Shown: positions 1-6,117 of the stretch, in pieces | Layout of the letters: each line of letters opens with the position of its first letter | Numbering within the stretch: position 1 is the stretch's first letter | Source of the DNA: an uncultured Oscillospiraceae bacterium | Lineage (GTDB): Bacteria > Bacillota > Clostridia > Oscillospirales > Oscillospiraceae | DNA length: 9,434 bases | Direction of reading: 5' to 3' | Assembly: GCA_900758315.1 (NCBI GenBank) | Contig: CAAERF010000306.1 | Location: 1-9,434 of the forward strand | Made by a program: the position numbers and the translations under genes | The notes under the pieces: generated by a model | Database searches by the model: none | What the model was told of the DNA's origin: nothing | What the model saw: the letters and a program-made list of their open reading frames with translations, nothing else

Positions 1-33
1 CACCGCCGGCTGCTTTTCAAATTCATCGGTCAT
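1..33 (-). CDS. N-terminal fragment of an unidentified gene running off the left edge
   Basis: Only 11 codons are visible (MTDEFEKQPAV). The start is supported by a four-base ATGA overlap with the TGA that ends the preceding minus-strand frame at 30-32, an arrangement typical of translationally coupled genes. The residues are acidic and hydrophilic, like a soluble or cytoplasmic N-terminus, but too few remain to name a family. It could also be a chance start. Confidence 0.35.
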   Translation of the reverse strand, partial: MTDEFEKQPAV

Positions 34-145
34 GTGACGGTAACAGCCACGCGCACGACCTCGTCAGGTACGCTGCGGAACGCGATGGCGTGCGCGGTGC
101 AGGCAGCAGATAGGTTTTGCGCAGATTGTTCAGTTCCAGTTGCAT
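23..145 (-). pseudogene. Truncated start of an ABC-transporter ATP-binding protein
   Basis: Reading starts at the ATG at 145 and begins MQLELNNLRKTY, the usual opening of an ABC ATPase (first beta strand and A-loop tyrosine, normally followed by glycine and then the Walker A region). After codon 12 (about position 110) the resemblance stops abruptly: the frame continues as a proline/arginine/serine-rich string and ends at a TGA at 23-25, giving 40 residues with no Walker A. There is no clear ribosome binding site. It lies 65 bp downstream of the third lipoprotein gene on the same strand, so an ABC transporter probably once closed this operon. The break at about 110 looks like a deletion or recombination joint. 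Twelve residues is a short match, so the family call is moderate. Confidence 0.5.
30..109 (-). pseudogene. C-terminal tail of an unidentified gene joined to the ABC remnant
   Basis: In the frame that ends at the TGA at 30-32, the last residues read AIAFRSVPDEVVRVAVTVT, a plausible beta-rich protein tail. The stop overlaps the ATG of the next frame as ATGA, which suggests that it is a genuine gene end. Upstream of about 110 the same frame runs through the ABC-ATPase start and then through intergenic and antisense sequence, so its own N-terminus is missing. I infer a fusion point near 110. The original gene is not recognisable. Confidence 0.25.
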
Positions 146-210
146 GGCAGAGGTACGCTTTCTTTGTTCCAAAAGGTTGAGATAAGAATGATCGAACCAT
201 CCAGTGCGTG

Positions 211-1599
211 TTATGGTTTCCTGCTATATACATAATCATCGAGGAGTATGTAGTTCGGAATATTGTTCCAATAATCGCTTTTTGCAATCAGGCGAAGGTT
301 TGGCAAAAGCATTGTAGTGGTAATTTCGCGTCCATCCGGAGCGTAGTCTGGCACCTCATATTCCATCAGGCCATACCTAACAAGAAAATATTCCGATCCT
401 TCTGCTAAAATCAAAACACTTTTCTCATCATCCGATGTCAGAGTCAGCTTTTGGAGTGACTTGCTGATTGGATCAAATGCACACGAAACGGCTTGACCGT
501 CTGAATCCTGCACGGCAGTGACCAACAAATGCCCATCGAAAGAATCTGCACTTAATGAAAGCCGGTCGTAAGATACTTCATCGTCGAAACGAATCGGGCC
601 GGCGAATAGACATTCCGGCGTATCGCTTTCCAAATCCCAGCAATAAAGGCCGTTTGTTTCCTTGTCCCAGTAGTACATATTCCCGTTCATAAACATCTCG
701 CTTCGCTCATCCTGCTTCCAGCGGCAAAGCTCCTGCTGTTGGCCATCAGATGAAAGCAGCGTAAGCTGATGTACCTGCTCTTGGACAGCGCGTACGATAT
801 CATCCGCGGAAAGGTCATCGCTTAACTTGGCCGGATTCAAAATGCTTTTTAGGATAATTTTATCCTGATGCGCTCCGACGATGAAATGTCGTGATTCCGA
901 ATCGAGTTGGCATATTTCCCGTCGTGTACCATCGGCAATCTTCAACTGAATCAATGTACTTGGGGTAGTTGTGCCGTCGTCCTGAAGCAGGCAGGAAAGA
1001 TAGTAAAGATTTTCGCCGTCGCAGGCAACACAGCCGCTTACGATCGATTCATTCGCAGCCAATTTCGTCAAGATTTGTCGGTCTGCACCATCGAGGTCAC
1101 ATCGTGCAATATACCCTTGTCGCTCAGAAGTTTCGTCTGCCGCAAAGGATGGCGTGTTCAGTTTGAAAATAAAAAGGTAGTCATCACTTAGGGCAAGATA
1201 ACAACCGCCAATTGTACTTTCCAGATAACTGGTATCGGACTCATTGTTGTGATCACTGTTAATCTGGTTAGAAAGATAAATATGGCTCTTTGTAGCATAG
1301 TCGGTATATAGTAGGTTTCCGCCGCCGGCAGGTCGATCAAAGACCTCGTAGCAGCCCTTTTCATTTCCCAATATGCTAGAAGCGATAATACCATTGGCGG
1401 ATGAAATGATTTTCATCTGCGCGGCATCAGAACTTTCGTCAGATGGCTGCGTCAAATTCATAGAATCCGCCAGCGATATGTTTTCTGTGACAGCTTTTTC
1501 CCCTTTGACATTTGCATCGGAAAGAGAGGCTGCACATCCGGAAAACAGAAGACAAATACAAAGGGTAAAAGCCTTTCGACAAAACGATGAATCATGCAT
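211..1599 (-). CDS. Secreted lipoprotein, beta-propeller-like, Cys-motif-less paralogue
   Basis: 462 residues. The N-terminus is a type II signal peptide: charged start, hydrophobic residues 10-20, lipobox FSGC with the lipidated cysteine at 22. The mature protein should be anchored to the outer face of the membrane. It is followed by a Ser/Asp/Glu-rich linker and repeated strands of the kind seen in TolB/DUF5050-like propellers (for example LYYLS, LIQLKIADG). It is a paralogue of the two upstream lipoproteins: LLYTDYATKSHIYL (97-109) aligns with LMYCDYDTMQQILL, and the end LIAKSDYWNNIPNY matches their LISKADYWSGNANY. The three cysteines conserved in the others are Ser110, Ser115 and Asp122 here, while His117 remains. 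AGGAG lies 6 bases before the ATG at 1599. Ligand and function are unknown; the propeller fold is an inference from repeat character. Confidence 0.85.
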   Translation of the reverse strand: MHDSSFCRKAFTLCICLLFSGCAASLSDANVKGEKAVTENISLADSMNLTQPSDESSDAAQMKIISSANGIIASSILGNEKGCYEVFDRPAGGGNLLYTDYATKSHIYLSNQINSDHNNESDTSYLESTIGGCYLALSDDYLFIFKLNTPSFAADETSERQGYIARCDLDGADRQILTKLAANESIVSGCVACDGENLYYLSCLLQDDGTTTPSTLIQLKIADGTRREICQLDSESRHFIVGAHQDKIILKSILNPAKLSDDLSADDIVRAVQEQVHQLTLLSSDGQQQELCRWKQDERSEMFMNGNMYYWDKETNGLYCWDLESDTPECLFAGPIRFDDEVSYDRLSLSADSFDGHLLVTAVQDSDGQAVSCAFDPISKSLQKLTLTSDDEKSVLILAEGSEYFLVRYGLMEYEVPDYAPDGREITTTMLLPNLRLIAKSDYWNNIPNYILLDDYVYSRKP

Positions 1600-1673
1600 G
1601 ATCCTCTCCTATAGCAATTGTATTTAGACGGCTTCCGGGGGCATCACCAGTCTTTTAATTTACGGCCATTAAA

Positions 1674-1853
1674 TCAGGATACATGTGTCCAGTTGGTAGG
1701 ATTGCTCGTCCAACGGCAAATCCTACCATAAGTATTATAAGGGCTTGTGTTCTGGCTTGTCATTGTGACGCCAAAATTAGCATACGTTCCCGTTTGATAT
1801 GCTAAAGTCAATTTGCCGTAGGTTAAAACACAATCATTGTAATCATTTCCCAT
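1674..1853 (-). CDS. Small Tyr/Thr/Asn-rich protein of unknown function
   Basis: 59 residues from the ATG at 1853, chosen because GGAGAG lies 8 bases upstream. The frame also extends upstream to a TTG at 1919 that overlaps the stop of the preceding lipoprotein gene as TTGA, adding a hydrophobic stretch (LIPFLCIYLF) that could be a degraded signal peptide. The protein is rich in Thr, Tyr, Asn and Ser, has two cysteines (8 and 47), three tryptophan/tyrosine-rich clusters and ends in NWTHVS. This composition suits an exported beta-structured peptide or the C-terminal remnant of a larger secreted protein. It sits between two lipoprotein genes on the same strand and would be co-transcribed. I do not recognise the family. 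A bacteriocin-like role (lactococcin 972 type) was considered, but the spacing of conserved residues does not fit clearly. Confidence 0.4.
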   Translation of the reverse strand: MGNDYNDCVLTYGKLTLAYQTGTYANFGVTMTSQNTSPYNTYGRICRWTSNPTNWTHVS

Positions 1854-1915
1854 GGCAGAGTCTCTCCGTGTAGCGAAAAGATAAATGCATAAAAAAGGAA
1901 TCAGGCCATTATGAA

Positions 1916-3166
1916 TCAAAAGCTATCATTAGAAATCGGATGAAAATTATCACGCGAGTGAAAATAGTCATCTTGTGAGAGCAATGCGTATTTTGGAATC
2001 AAAACATTTTCCATCGTGTTGTCATCGGCAACGGCGATATTGACGGATGTGTAATCGTAGACAACACAAAATTGATCTTTTACTACGGTTAACGATGTAA
2101 GGAAATTCCCTTGAGAATCTTTCAAATTCATCTCTTCGGAAAACTCACCGTTTTCGAGATTTAATACTCGATAGTGTGGCAGAAAATACCCCTCTTTGCT
2201 CACATAAGATGTTTCGTAAAGCAGGTATTTCCCATATGGTCCTCTGCAATCAGGACGATGCTCATCATCCGGCTGCTCTGCATAAGGGGAACAGTCAAAA
2301 CATTTTTCCTCGCCGGTAAGTAAATTCCGCATTTTTAGAGAAGCTGTTTGATAGTCATACTCGAAAAGTGTGTCGACGGAAACAAAAGCCCCTGTTTTTG
2401 AAGTCTCATTGCTATAAAAAGGTGTGCTCGCAAGAACTGCAGTTGTGTCATACCCCGGATAAAGGTAATAGAAGTGCTGTTCACTTTCGTTTGCCCGGTA
2501 AACTATAAAACAGTCCCCGCAAGCCGAATAGAGGCCATAATCTGTTATATCTATCAACGGATCTATTTCCGCTGTTTTTACATCTAATTTGCTTAAGGTC
2601 TTTTTTTCCGTTATCCCGCCCGACGATTCGGATACCTCTGACAAAACAAAATACAATGACGAATTTGTTTCATCTGTATAAAAAGCAGGGCCGATGCTCT
2701 GTCCGCTTTGGGCACTGAATAACAATTTCTTGTTTTCTCCGTTCGCATCAGCAATCCAAATGCAAGCAGGGTGGTTTGATGACTCGCCGTTTTGCACAAG
2801 AAGAATTGAATTCCCAAGTTGTAAAATTCCGGGGAGAAAACCGCTTTCATCAATTTGCAGCCAGGCAGTGCAGCTATCATTTGAGTGTGTACAATTTGGT
2901 GTATCGCATAAAGGTATCTGCTGCATTGTCTCAAAATCAATATAAAAAATGTTGCCATACCCATTAGCAATCGAATCTACAGTATACATCCCTTGCTCAG
3001 AGCTCGGAACACAAAGCGATAATTTATGTTCAGCTGTTGAGGGGGTGACTATATCATCAGATGCCATTTGCGATGATACCGCTGATGTTGCCTCGTTGGC
3101 ATTGTAGGAGCATCCGACTAAAAGCAACGACAAGATTCCAATCGCCAACAGATTAAAATGTTTCAT
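1916..3166 (-). CDS. Secreted lipoprotein with C-C-H-C motif, beta-propeller-like
   Basis: 416 residues. The signal peptide ends in lipobox LLVGC with the lipidated cysteine at 19, followed by a low-complexity Ser/Ala/Asp linker to about residue 45. The signature segment is IFYIDFETMQQIPL, then Cys87, Cys92, His94 and Cys99 in PLCDTPNCTHSNDSC; this spacing could bind a metal or form disulfides. The rest is a series of short strand pairs (FYYLYPG, KYLLYETSYV, FCVVYDYTSV) like TolB/DUF5050 propeller lipoproteins. It ends LLSQDDYFHSRDNF, matching its paralogues. The ribosome site before ATG 3166 is weak (GAGAG). It lies 128 bases downstream of the first lipoprotein gene and may have its own -10. 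The gene is visibly more AT-rich than its upstream paralogue, suggesting a different history. The substrate is unknown. Confidence 0.85.
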   Translation of the reverse strand: MKHFNLLAIGILSLLLVGCSYNANEATSAVSSQMASDDIVTPSTAEHKLSLCVPSSEQGMYTVDSIANGYGNIFYIDFETMQQIPLCDTPNCTHSNDSCTAWLQIDESGFLPGILQLGNSILLVQNGESSNHPACIWIADANGENKKLLFSAQSGQSIGPAFYTDETNSSLYFVLSEVSESSGGITEKKTLSKLDVKTAEIDPLIDITDYGLYSACGDCFIVYRANESEQHFYYLYPGYDTTAVLASTPFYSNETSKTGAFVSVDTLFEYDYQTASLKMRNLLTGEEKCFDCSPYAEQPDDEHRPDCRGPYGKYLLYETSYVSKEGYFLPHYRVLNLENGEFSEEMNLKDSQGNFLTSLTVVKDQFCVVYDYTSVNIAVADDNTMENVLIPKYALLSQDDYFHSRDNFHPISNDSF

Positions 3167-3193
3167 TCTGTTCTCTCGATCTGCTACAAATGC

Positions 3194-3199
3194 ATTATA
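3194..3199 (-). promoter_or_regulatory. Possible -10 element before the second lipoprotein gene
   Basis: A perfect TATAAT lies 27 bases upstream of the ATG at 3166. No good -35 hexamer is found 16-18 bases further upstream and there is no extended -10 TG, so it may be a weak internal promoter or a chance match. The rest of the 128-bp gap (3167-3294) holds only a short GCAAG/CTTGC hairpin at about 3280-3293, just after the upstream gene, without a convincing U-run. Confidence 0.3.
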
Positions 3200-3294
3200 T
3201 TTTACAGAAAAGACGGACCCCTGCTTTAGTAGAAACGACTTTTTTTAGAATCGGATGAGATGAAGTGTTTTCATAAAGCAAGGATGCTTGCGTA

Positions 3295-4560
3295 TCAGCC
3301 GATTTTTTCAAAATCGCGGTAGTTGGCATTTCCTGACCAATAGTCCGCTTTGGAAATCAGCGCATAGCGCCTCTCGCCGGTCGAGACGTATTTAGACGCA
3401 CCATCGTCTGCCTGCACAGCGGCAGTATCTTGCACTCCGGCTTCCACGAGATAGGTGTCGGCATCTTTCGCTGCAACGACAGCGCAAGCGGTATCTTTAT
3501 CATAGAGCGAGTAGGTCAATGTCCATGGGGAAGGTTCCTTGTCGCTTTCCAATACATAAAATCCGTCCGCATATTGTGAGTCTGCACCAGCATTTGAGCA
3601 TTGCTCAAATAGTAGTTTGCCATCGTCGGCATAGTAAAGGTTCACATAGCTGACTGCCTGATCGGGCACCGTGTACCCCGCCAATTCGGTGTCTTGCCCA
3701 GTGGAAAGGTCAAGGAGATGAAAATGATCGCCCTTTTGATAAACCAGCGTTTGACCGTAAACGGCGGCAGGTTGCAACACGCTGGAAGATTCTGTATAGA
3801 GAACGGCTTGCTCCCCAGTGACCGGGTCATAGGTGAACCATTCCGAGTTGTCGCCGGACGTGCTTTTCAAAAGCAGTTTATCACCTACAACGCCTTTGAT
3901 CCATGTGCTGTCCATGGAAAACATCTTTTCGCAGGTTCCGGCAGTTGGGTCGATGCGTACCAGAAAGCTTTCCATTGAGTTGTCGGAGGTTTCCCACATA
4001 CAGGCATAAATAAAATCCCCGTCTGTGACCATTGGGCGCAGAAACTCTTGGTTGGCTGCAAAGGTGATCGTTTCGGTTCGGTCGGAACCGTCTAACCCCA
4101 TCGTTTCGATGCGCGGCAGGGTTGCGTTTTCTTCGGCATGAACATTGCCCGGATAAAACAGTACCAGATTTTGATCGACAATTTCCGGCACGATGCCGCC
4201 CGCCGAATAGGGAAGATACCCGTTACAGGCGGCTGTATTGTGCGCACAGTTCGGTTGGGAGCATAGTAAAATCTGCTGCATGGTGTCGTAATCGCAATAC
4301 ATCAGCGAGGTGGAATCGTCACTTCGGACTGCTGCGCTCACAAAATAAAAGCCCTTTGCGCCTGCGGCACCGTAAGACCAGCCATCATTACTTTGCAAAA
4401 GTGTCAGCGGTTTGGAGACAATGTCCGATGCAGCTTGCGATTCTGCTCCGCTTTGTTCAGAGGTTACAGTGACATTCTTGGCACTGTCATGCGATGAACA
4501 GGAAACCAAGACCATCATTCCAAAGAGCGCTGCCACATATAAAAATTTGTTTTTATTCAT
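3295..4560 (-). CDS. Secreted lipoprotein with C-C-H-C motif, first gene of the operon
   Basis: 421 residues from the ATG at 4560. The alternative TTG at 4575 is rejected because the ribosome site GAGGGAAG (4566-4573) lies 5 bases before the ATG and would fall inside the longer reading. The signal peptide has lipobox VLVSC with Cys21 lipidated, then a Ser/Ala/Glu linker. The motif segment LMYCDYDTMQQILL is followed by Cys100, Cys105, His107 and Cys112 (LLCSQPNCAHNTAAC). Later strand repeats (FYFVSAAV, TLVYQKGDHFHLLDL, DGKLLFEQ) suggest a propeller. The end LISKADYWSGNANY is shared with the other two lipoproteins. The gene is fed by the LytTR-type promoter at 4716-4784 through a leader of about 150 bases that contains a hairpin. 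A role in sensing or substrate capture at the cell surface is inferred only from location. Confidence 0.87.
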   Translation of the reverse strand: MNKNKFLYVAALFGMMVLVSCSSHDSAKNVTVTSEQSGAESQAASDIVSKPLTLLQSNDGWSYGAAGAKGFYFVSAAVRSDDSTSLMYCDYDTMQQILLCSQPNCAHNTAACNGYLPYSAGGIVPEIVDQNLVLFYPGNVHAEENATLPRIETMGLDGSDRTETITFAANQEFLRPMVTDGDFIYACMWETSDNSMESFLVRIDPTAGTCEKMFSMDSTWIKGVVGDKLLLKSTSGDNSEWFTYDPVTGEQAVLYTESSSVLQPAAVYGQTLVYQKGDHFHLLDLSTGQDTELAGYTVPDQAVSYVNLYYADDGKLLFEQCSNAGADSQYADGFYVLESDKEPSPWTLTYSLYDKDTACAVVAAKDADTYLVEAGVQDTAAVQADDGASKYVSTGERRYALISKADYWSGNANYRDFEKIG

Positions 4561-4583
4561 AACAACTTCCCTCAAAGTATTCT

Positions 4584-4618
4584 AAAATGGACAGACACAA
4601 ACTATGTCTGCCCATTTT
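4584..4618 (-). promoter_or_regulatory. Leader hairpin before the lipoprotein operon (possible attenuator)
   Basis: The arms 4584-4597 and 4605-4618 form a 14-bp stem with a 7-base loop. In minus-strand RNA every pair forms, with one G-U at 4591/4611; in plus-strand RNA that position is a C-A mismatch, so the structure appears selected on the minus strand. It ends in UUUU within the stem, then AGAAUAC, and lies 11 bases upstream of the ribosome site GAGGGAAG. It could terminate weakly, stabilise the mRNA or control access to the start. There is no long U-run, so a strong terminator is unlikely. Confidence 0.55.
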
Positions 4619-4715
4619 GTATCGGGTTTGTTTCGGGACGGATATTCAAAACGCCTGTGCACCGGCATTTCGATGGGATCTTGCGGGATGCACCGCATCC
4701 TCTTGGCTCACCCAC

Positions 4716-4745
4716 ATTCTATCACGCTCCGGCAAAGATTTCCAA
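4716..4745 (-). promoter_or_regulatory. Core promoter of the lipoprotein operon
   Basis: TAGAAT (4716-4721) is one base from the consensus -10. TTGGAA (4740-4745) lies 18 bases upstream as a poor -35, which fits an activator-dependent promoter. The -10 begins 30 bases after the end of the LytTR-type box at 4752-4784, the same distance as in the matching promoter at 7507-7536. The predicted transcript starts near 4709. Confidence 0.5.
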
Positions 4746-4751
4746 TAAACT

Positions 4752-4784
4752 GGCGAAATTGCAAAATTTCGTGCACAACTGCAA
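4752..4784 (-). promoter_or_regulatory. LytTR/AgrA-type operator, copy A (inverted)
   Basis: Read on the minus strand, this 33-bp element holds GCAGTTGTG and GCAATTTCG, direct repeats 20 bp apart (start to start). It matches the element at 7468-7500 at 30 of 33 positions, the three differences all being transitions. Known AgrA sites are imperfect ACAGTTAAG-like direct repeats about 21 bp apart just upstream of the -35, so the layout fits. This copy also contains a palindrome (CGAAATT/AATTTCG, 4754-4771) that copy B has lost, probably by chance. The cognate regulator is inferred to be the LytTR protein at 5407-6117. Confidence 0.6.
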
Positions 4785-4819
4785 AAAAAGACCGGGTGCG
4801 TGAAAGCGTCCGGCCTTTT
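4783..4819 (-). terminator. Intrinsic terminator of the XRE gene
   Basis: In minus-strand RNA, 4810-4819 and 4786-4795 pair as a 10-bp stem (AAAAGGCCGG with CCGGUCUUUU, one G-U), with a 14-base loop and seven U residues (4783-4789). It begins 16 bases after the stop of the XRE gene. It separates that gene from the lipoprotein promoter, whose operator it touches by two bases. Confidence 0.75.
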
Positions 4820-4835
4820 CCGTATCGTCAGAGCA

Positions 4836-5225
4836 TTATTTCAAAAACTGTGCGACCCGCTTAAACACCAGTTCCTGCCGTTCCGGCGTCGGGGTGCTTT
4901 TGGGGTTGCCCCGGCGGCCTTTGTTCTGTTGGCGCAGCGCACGGGTAAGCTCGGTCATCAGATTCATCTGCTCGTCGGTCAGACCGTCAACCGAAACGAC
5001 CGCGGCTTTCTCGCCACAGGCAAGATAATCGATTGAAACCCCGAAGCAATCCGCCATGCAGGCGGCGGTCTGCAAATTGGGATAGATGCGCCCGTTCTCG
5101 TATTTGGCGATGGATGCTTCGCCCGGCTTTTGGCCTGCATCGGTGATTTTTTTCGCCAGCGTCGCCTGAGAGTACCCTTTTTCTATGTGCAGACGTTTAA
5201 GCCTGCCTGCAAAATCCATCATCAT
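4836..5225 (-). CDS. XRE-family helix-turn-helix transcriptional regulator
   Basis: 129 residues from the first of three ATG codons (5225), chosen because a perfect AGGAGG (5235-5240) lies 9 bases upstream. Residues 6-68 form a Cro/C1-type HTH: FAGRLKRLHIEKGYSQATLAKKI (helices 1-2), EASIAKYENGRIYPN (recognition helix and turn), LQTAACMADCFGVSIDYLACG (closing helices). An 80-129 tail with a short helix (DEQMNLMTELTRALRQQ) and a basic stretch may support dimerisation. It is divergent from the response regulator, with start codons about 180 bp apart, so it probably controls that promoter and its own. The inverted repeat at 5269/5304 overlaps both promoter regions and is a candidate operator. Repressor action is inferred from family habit. 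The HTH call is firm; the targets are not. Confidence 0.9.
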   Translation of the reverse strand: MMMDFAGRLKRLHIEKGYSQATLAKKITDAGQKPGEASIAKYENGRIYPNLQTAACMADCFGVSIDYLACGEKAAVVSVDGLTDEQMNLMTELTRALRQQNKGRRGNPKSTPTPERQELVFKRVAQFLK

Positions 5226-5259
5226 CTGCGTCAACCTCCTACTTCTTATGGTGTATCGG

Positions 5260-5288
5260 TTGACAGGGGACAAATATTCAGATACTAT
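5260..5288 (+). promoter_or_regulatory. Sigma-70-type promoter of the two-component operon
   Basis: TTGACA (5260-5265, perfect -35), a 17-base spacer and TACTAT (5283-5288). This is the best promoter upstream of the response regulator. Transcription should start near 5295, giving a leader of about 110 bases to the ATG at 5407. It overlaps the GACAAAT inverted repeat and lies back to back with the XRE gene. Confidence 0.7.
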
Positions 5289-5310
5289 GATTTATAACAT
5301 CGCATTTGTC
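5269..5310. repeat. Inverted repeat GACAAAT-N28-ATTTGTC, candidate XRE operator
   Basis: The perfect 7-bp arms at 5269-5275 and 5304-5310 sit 35 bp apart, start to start. The left arm is in the spacer of the TTGACA/TACTAT promoter and the right arm is just past its predicted start. Arms of an XRE dimer site are usually closer together, so they could be two half sites of separate dimers with looping. Seven-base arms can also occur by chance. Confidence 0.3.
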
Positions 5311-5329
5311 TATAACGGGGCAATTTGGC

Positions 5330-5357
5330 TTGACAACGAAAGGGGGCGCGTTATTTT
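5330..5357 (+). promoter_or_regulatory. Possible second promoter of the response regulator
   Basis: A second perfect TTGACA (5330-5335) is followed after 16 bases by TATTTT (5352-5357). The -10 is two bases off consensus. If used, the leader would be about 40 bases and would exclude the alternative TTG start at 5356. Confidence 0.3.
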
Positions 5358-5406
5358 GGATACAATTTCAAACGCTAAAAATCCAACGATGGAAGCCGGT
5401 GACGGT

Positions 5407-6117
5407 ATGCTGCACATCCTGCTGTGTGACGATGACGCGATATTTACCGAAGCACTGAAACGACTGATCGAAGCACAGCCGGAGTTCAACCGCCGTTATA
5501 TGCAGATCGAATGCGTCCATGACCCCAACGCACTGAAAAAGGCAGCCGTGCAAAAGGCTGACATGATCTTTCTGGACATTGATATGGGCGATGTGAACGG
5601 CATTGCGCTGGCGCGGCAGATACGCACGATCCGCAAGGATGCGGTTTTGATCTTTGTGACAAACTACGGCGAATATGCCGCCGAGGGGTACGAGGTAAGT
5701 GCGTTTCGCTTCTTGCCCAAGCTTCAGCTGGCCGAAAAATTGCCAGACTATTTTCGGCAGGCACTGGCAGCCTGCCGCAGCCGTACCCGCACGCTGAATG
5801 TTCTGTGCGACGGCGAGGGTACGAACATCGTGCTCGACGAGTTGGTCTACGTCGGAACCGAGGAACGGATGCTGATCTTTCATCGTGCGGAACCGGCAGC
5901 GCCGCTGAAAAGCCGCATGAGCCTGCGCACGCTGGAAGAAAAACTGGCGGAGGAGGGATTTTTGCGCATCCACAACAGCTTCTTGGTCAATATGAGCTAT
6001 ATTGCTGCCCTGCAAACAAGCGGCGTTACGTTGACTACCGGTCAGGTGCTTCCCGTCAGCCTGCACGGGTATAAAGCAATCAAAATGAAATACATGGCAT
6101 GGAGAGGGCGCGGCTGA
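5407..6117 (+). CDS. LytTR-type response regulator (AgrA/LytR family)
   Basis: 236 residues. The receiver domain (1-120) has the acidic pocket D8-D10 in MLHILLCDDD, phospho-acceptor Asp57 in FLDIDM, Thr85 in FVTNYG and the conserved Lys105. The LytTR DNA-binding domain (128-232) shows the signature FLRIHNSFLVNMSYI (185-199). Phosphorylated, it should bind direct-repeat sites in promoters; the two boxes at 4752-4784 and 7468-7500 are the obvious targets. The ATG at 5407 is chosen because MLHILLCDDD is the normal start of the family; GGTGA lies 4 bases upstream. Alternatives in frame are the ATG at 5389 (no ribosome site) and the TTG at 5356 (AAGGGGG 9 bases upstream), which would add 6 or 17 residues. 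Its stop overlaps the kinase start (TGATG), so the pair is translationally coupled. Confidence 0.92.
   Translation: MLHILLCDDDAIFTEALKRLIEAQPEFNRRYMQIECVHDPNALKKAAVQKADMIFLDIDMGDVNGIALARQIRTIRKDAVLIFVTNYGEYAAEGYEVSAFRFLPKLQLAEKLPDYFRQALAACRSRTRTLNVLCDGEGTNIVLDELVYVGTEERMLIFHRAEPAAPLKSRMSLRTLEEKLAEEGFLRIHNSFLVNMSYIAALQTSGVTLTTGQVLPVSLHGYKAIKMKYMAWRGRG

Noticed and set aside
30..287. 85-codon minus-strand reading frame starting inside the third lipoprotein gene.
   Set aside because: The upstream two thirds are out of frame with, and overlap, the lipoprotein C-terminus and the ABC start, with no ribosome site. Only the last part is kept, as a gene remnant.
4582..4698. 38-codon ORF on the minus strand in the lipoprotein leader, ending in VCVCPF, which could suggest an autoinducer or leader peptide.
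   Set aside because: Its first ATG abuts AAGAGG with no spacer, the second ATG (4668) has no ribosome site, and the cysteine end lacks the C-terminal charged tail of AgrD. The end also overlaps the hairpin, which explains the codons.
4754..4771. Perfect palindrome CGAAATT-GCAA-AATTTCG as a terminator or dimer operator.
   Set aside because: No U-run follows, and the partner element at 7468-7500 does not keep the palindrome, so the direct repeats are the conserved feature.
5185..5406. N-terminal extension of the response regulator with a hydrophobic stretch (IIICVNLLLLMVY).
   Set aside because: It overlaps the XRE start and both promoters, and the receiver domain normally begins at MLHILL.
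5368..6066. Long antisense frame (232 codons) opposite the response regulator.
   Set aside because: The plus-strand frame has clear receiver and LytTR motifs; the antisense frame has no ribosome site or recognisable domain.
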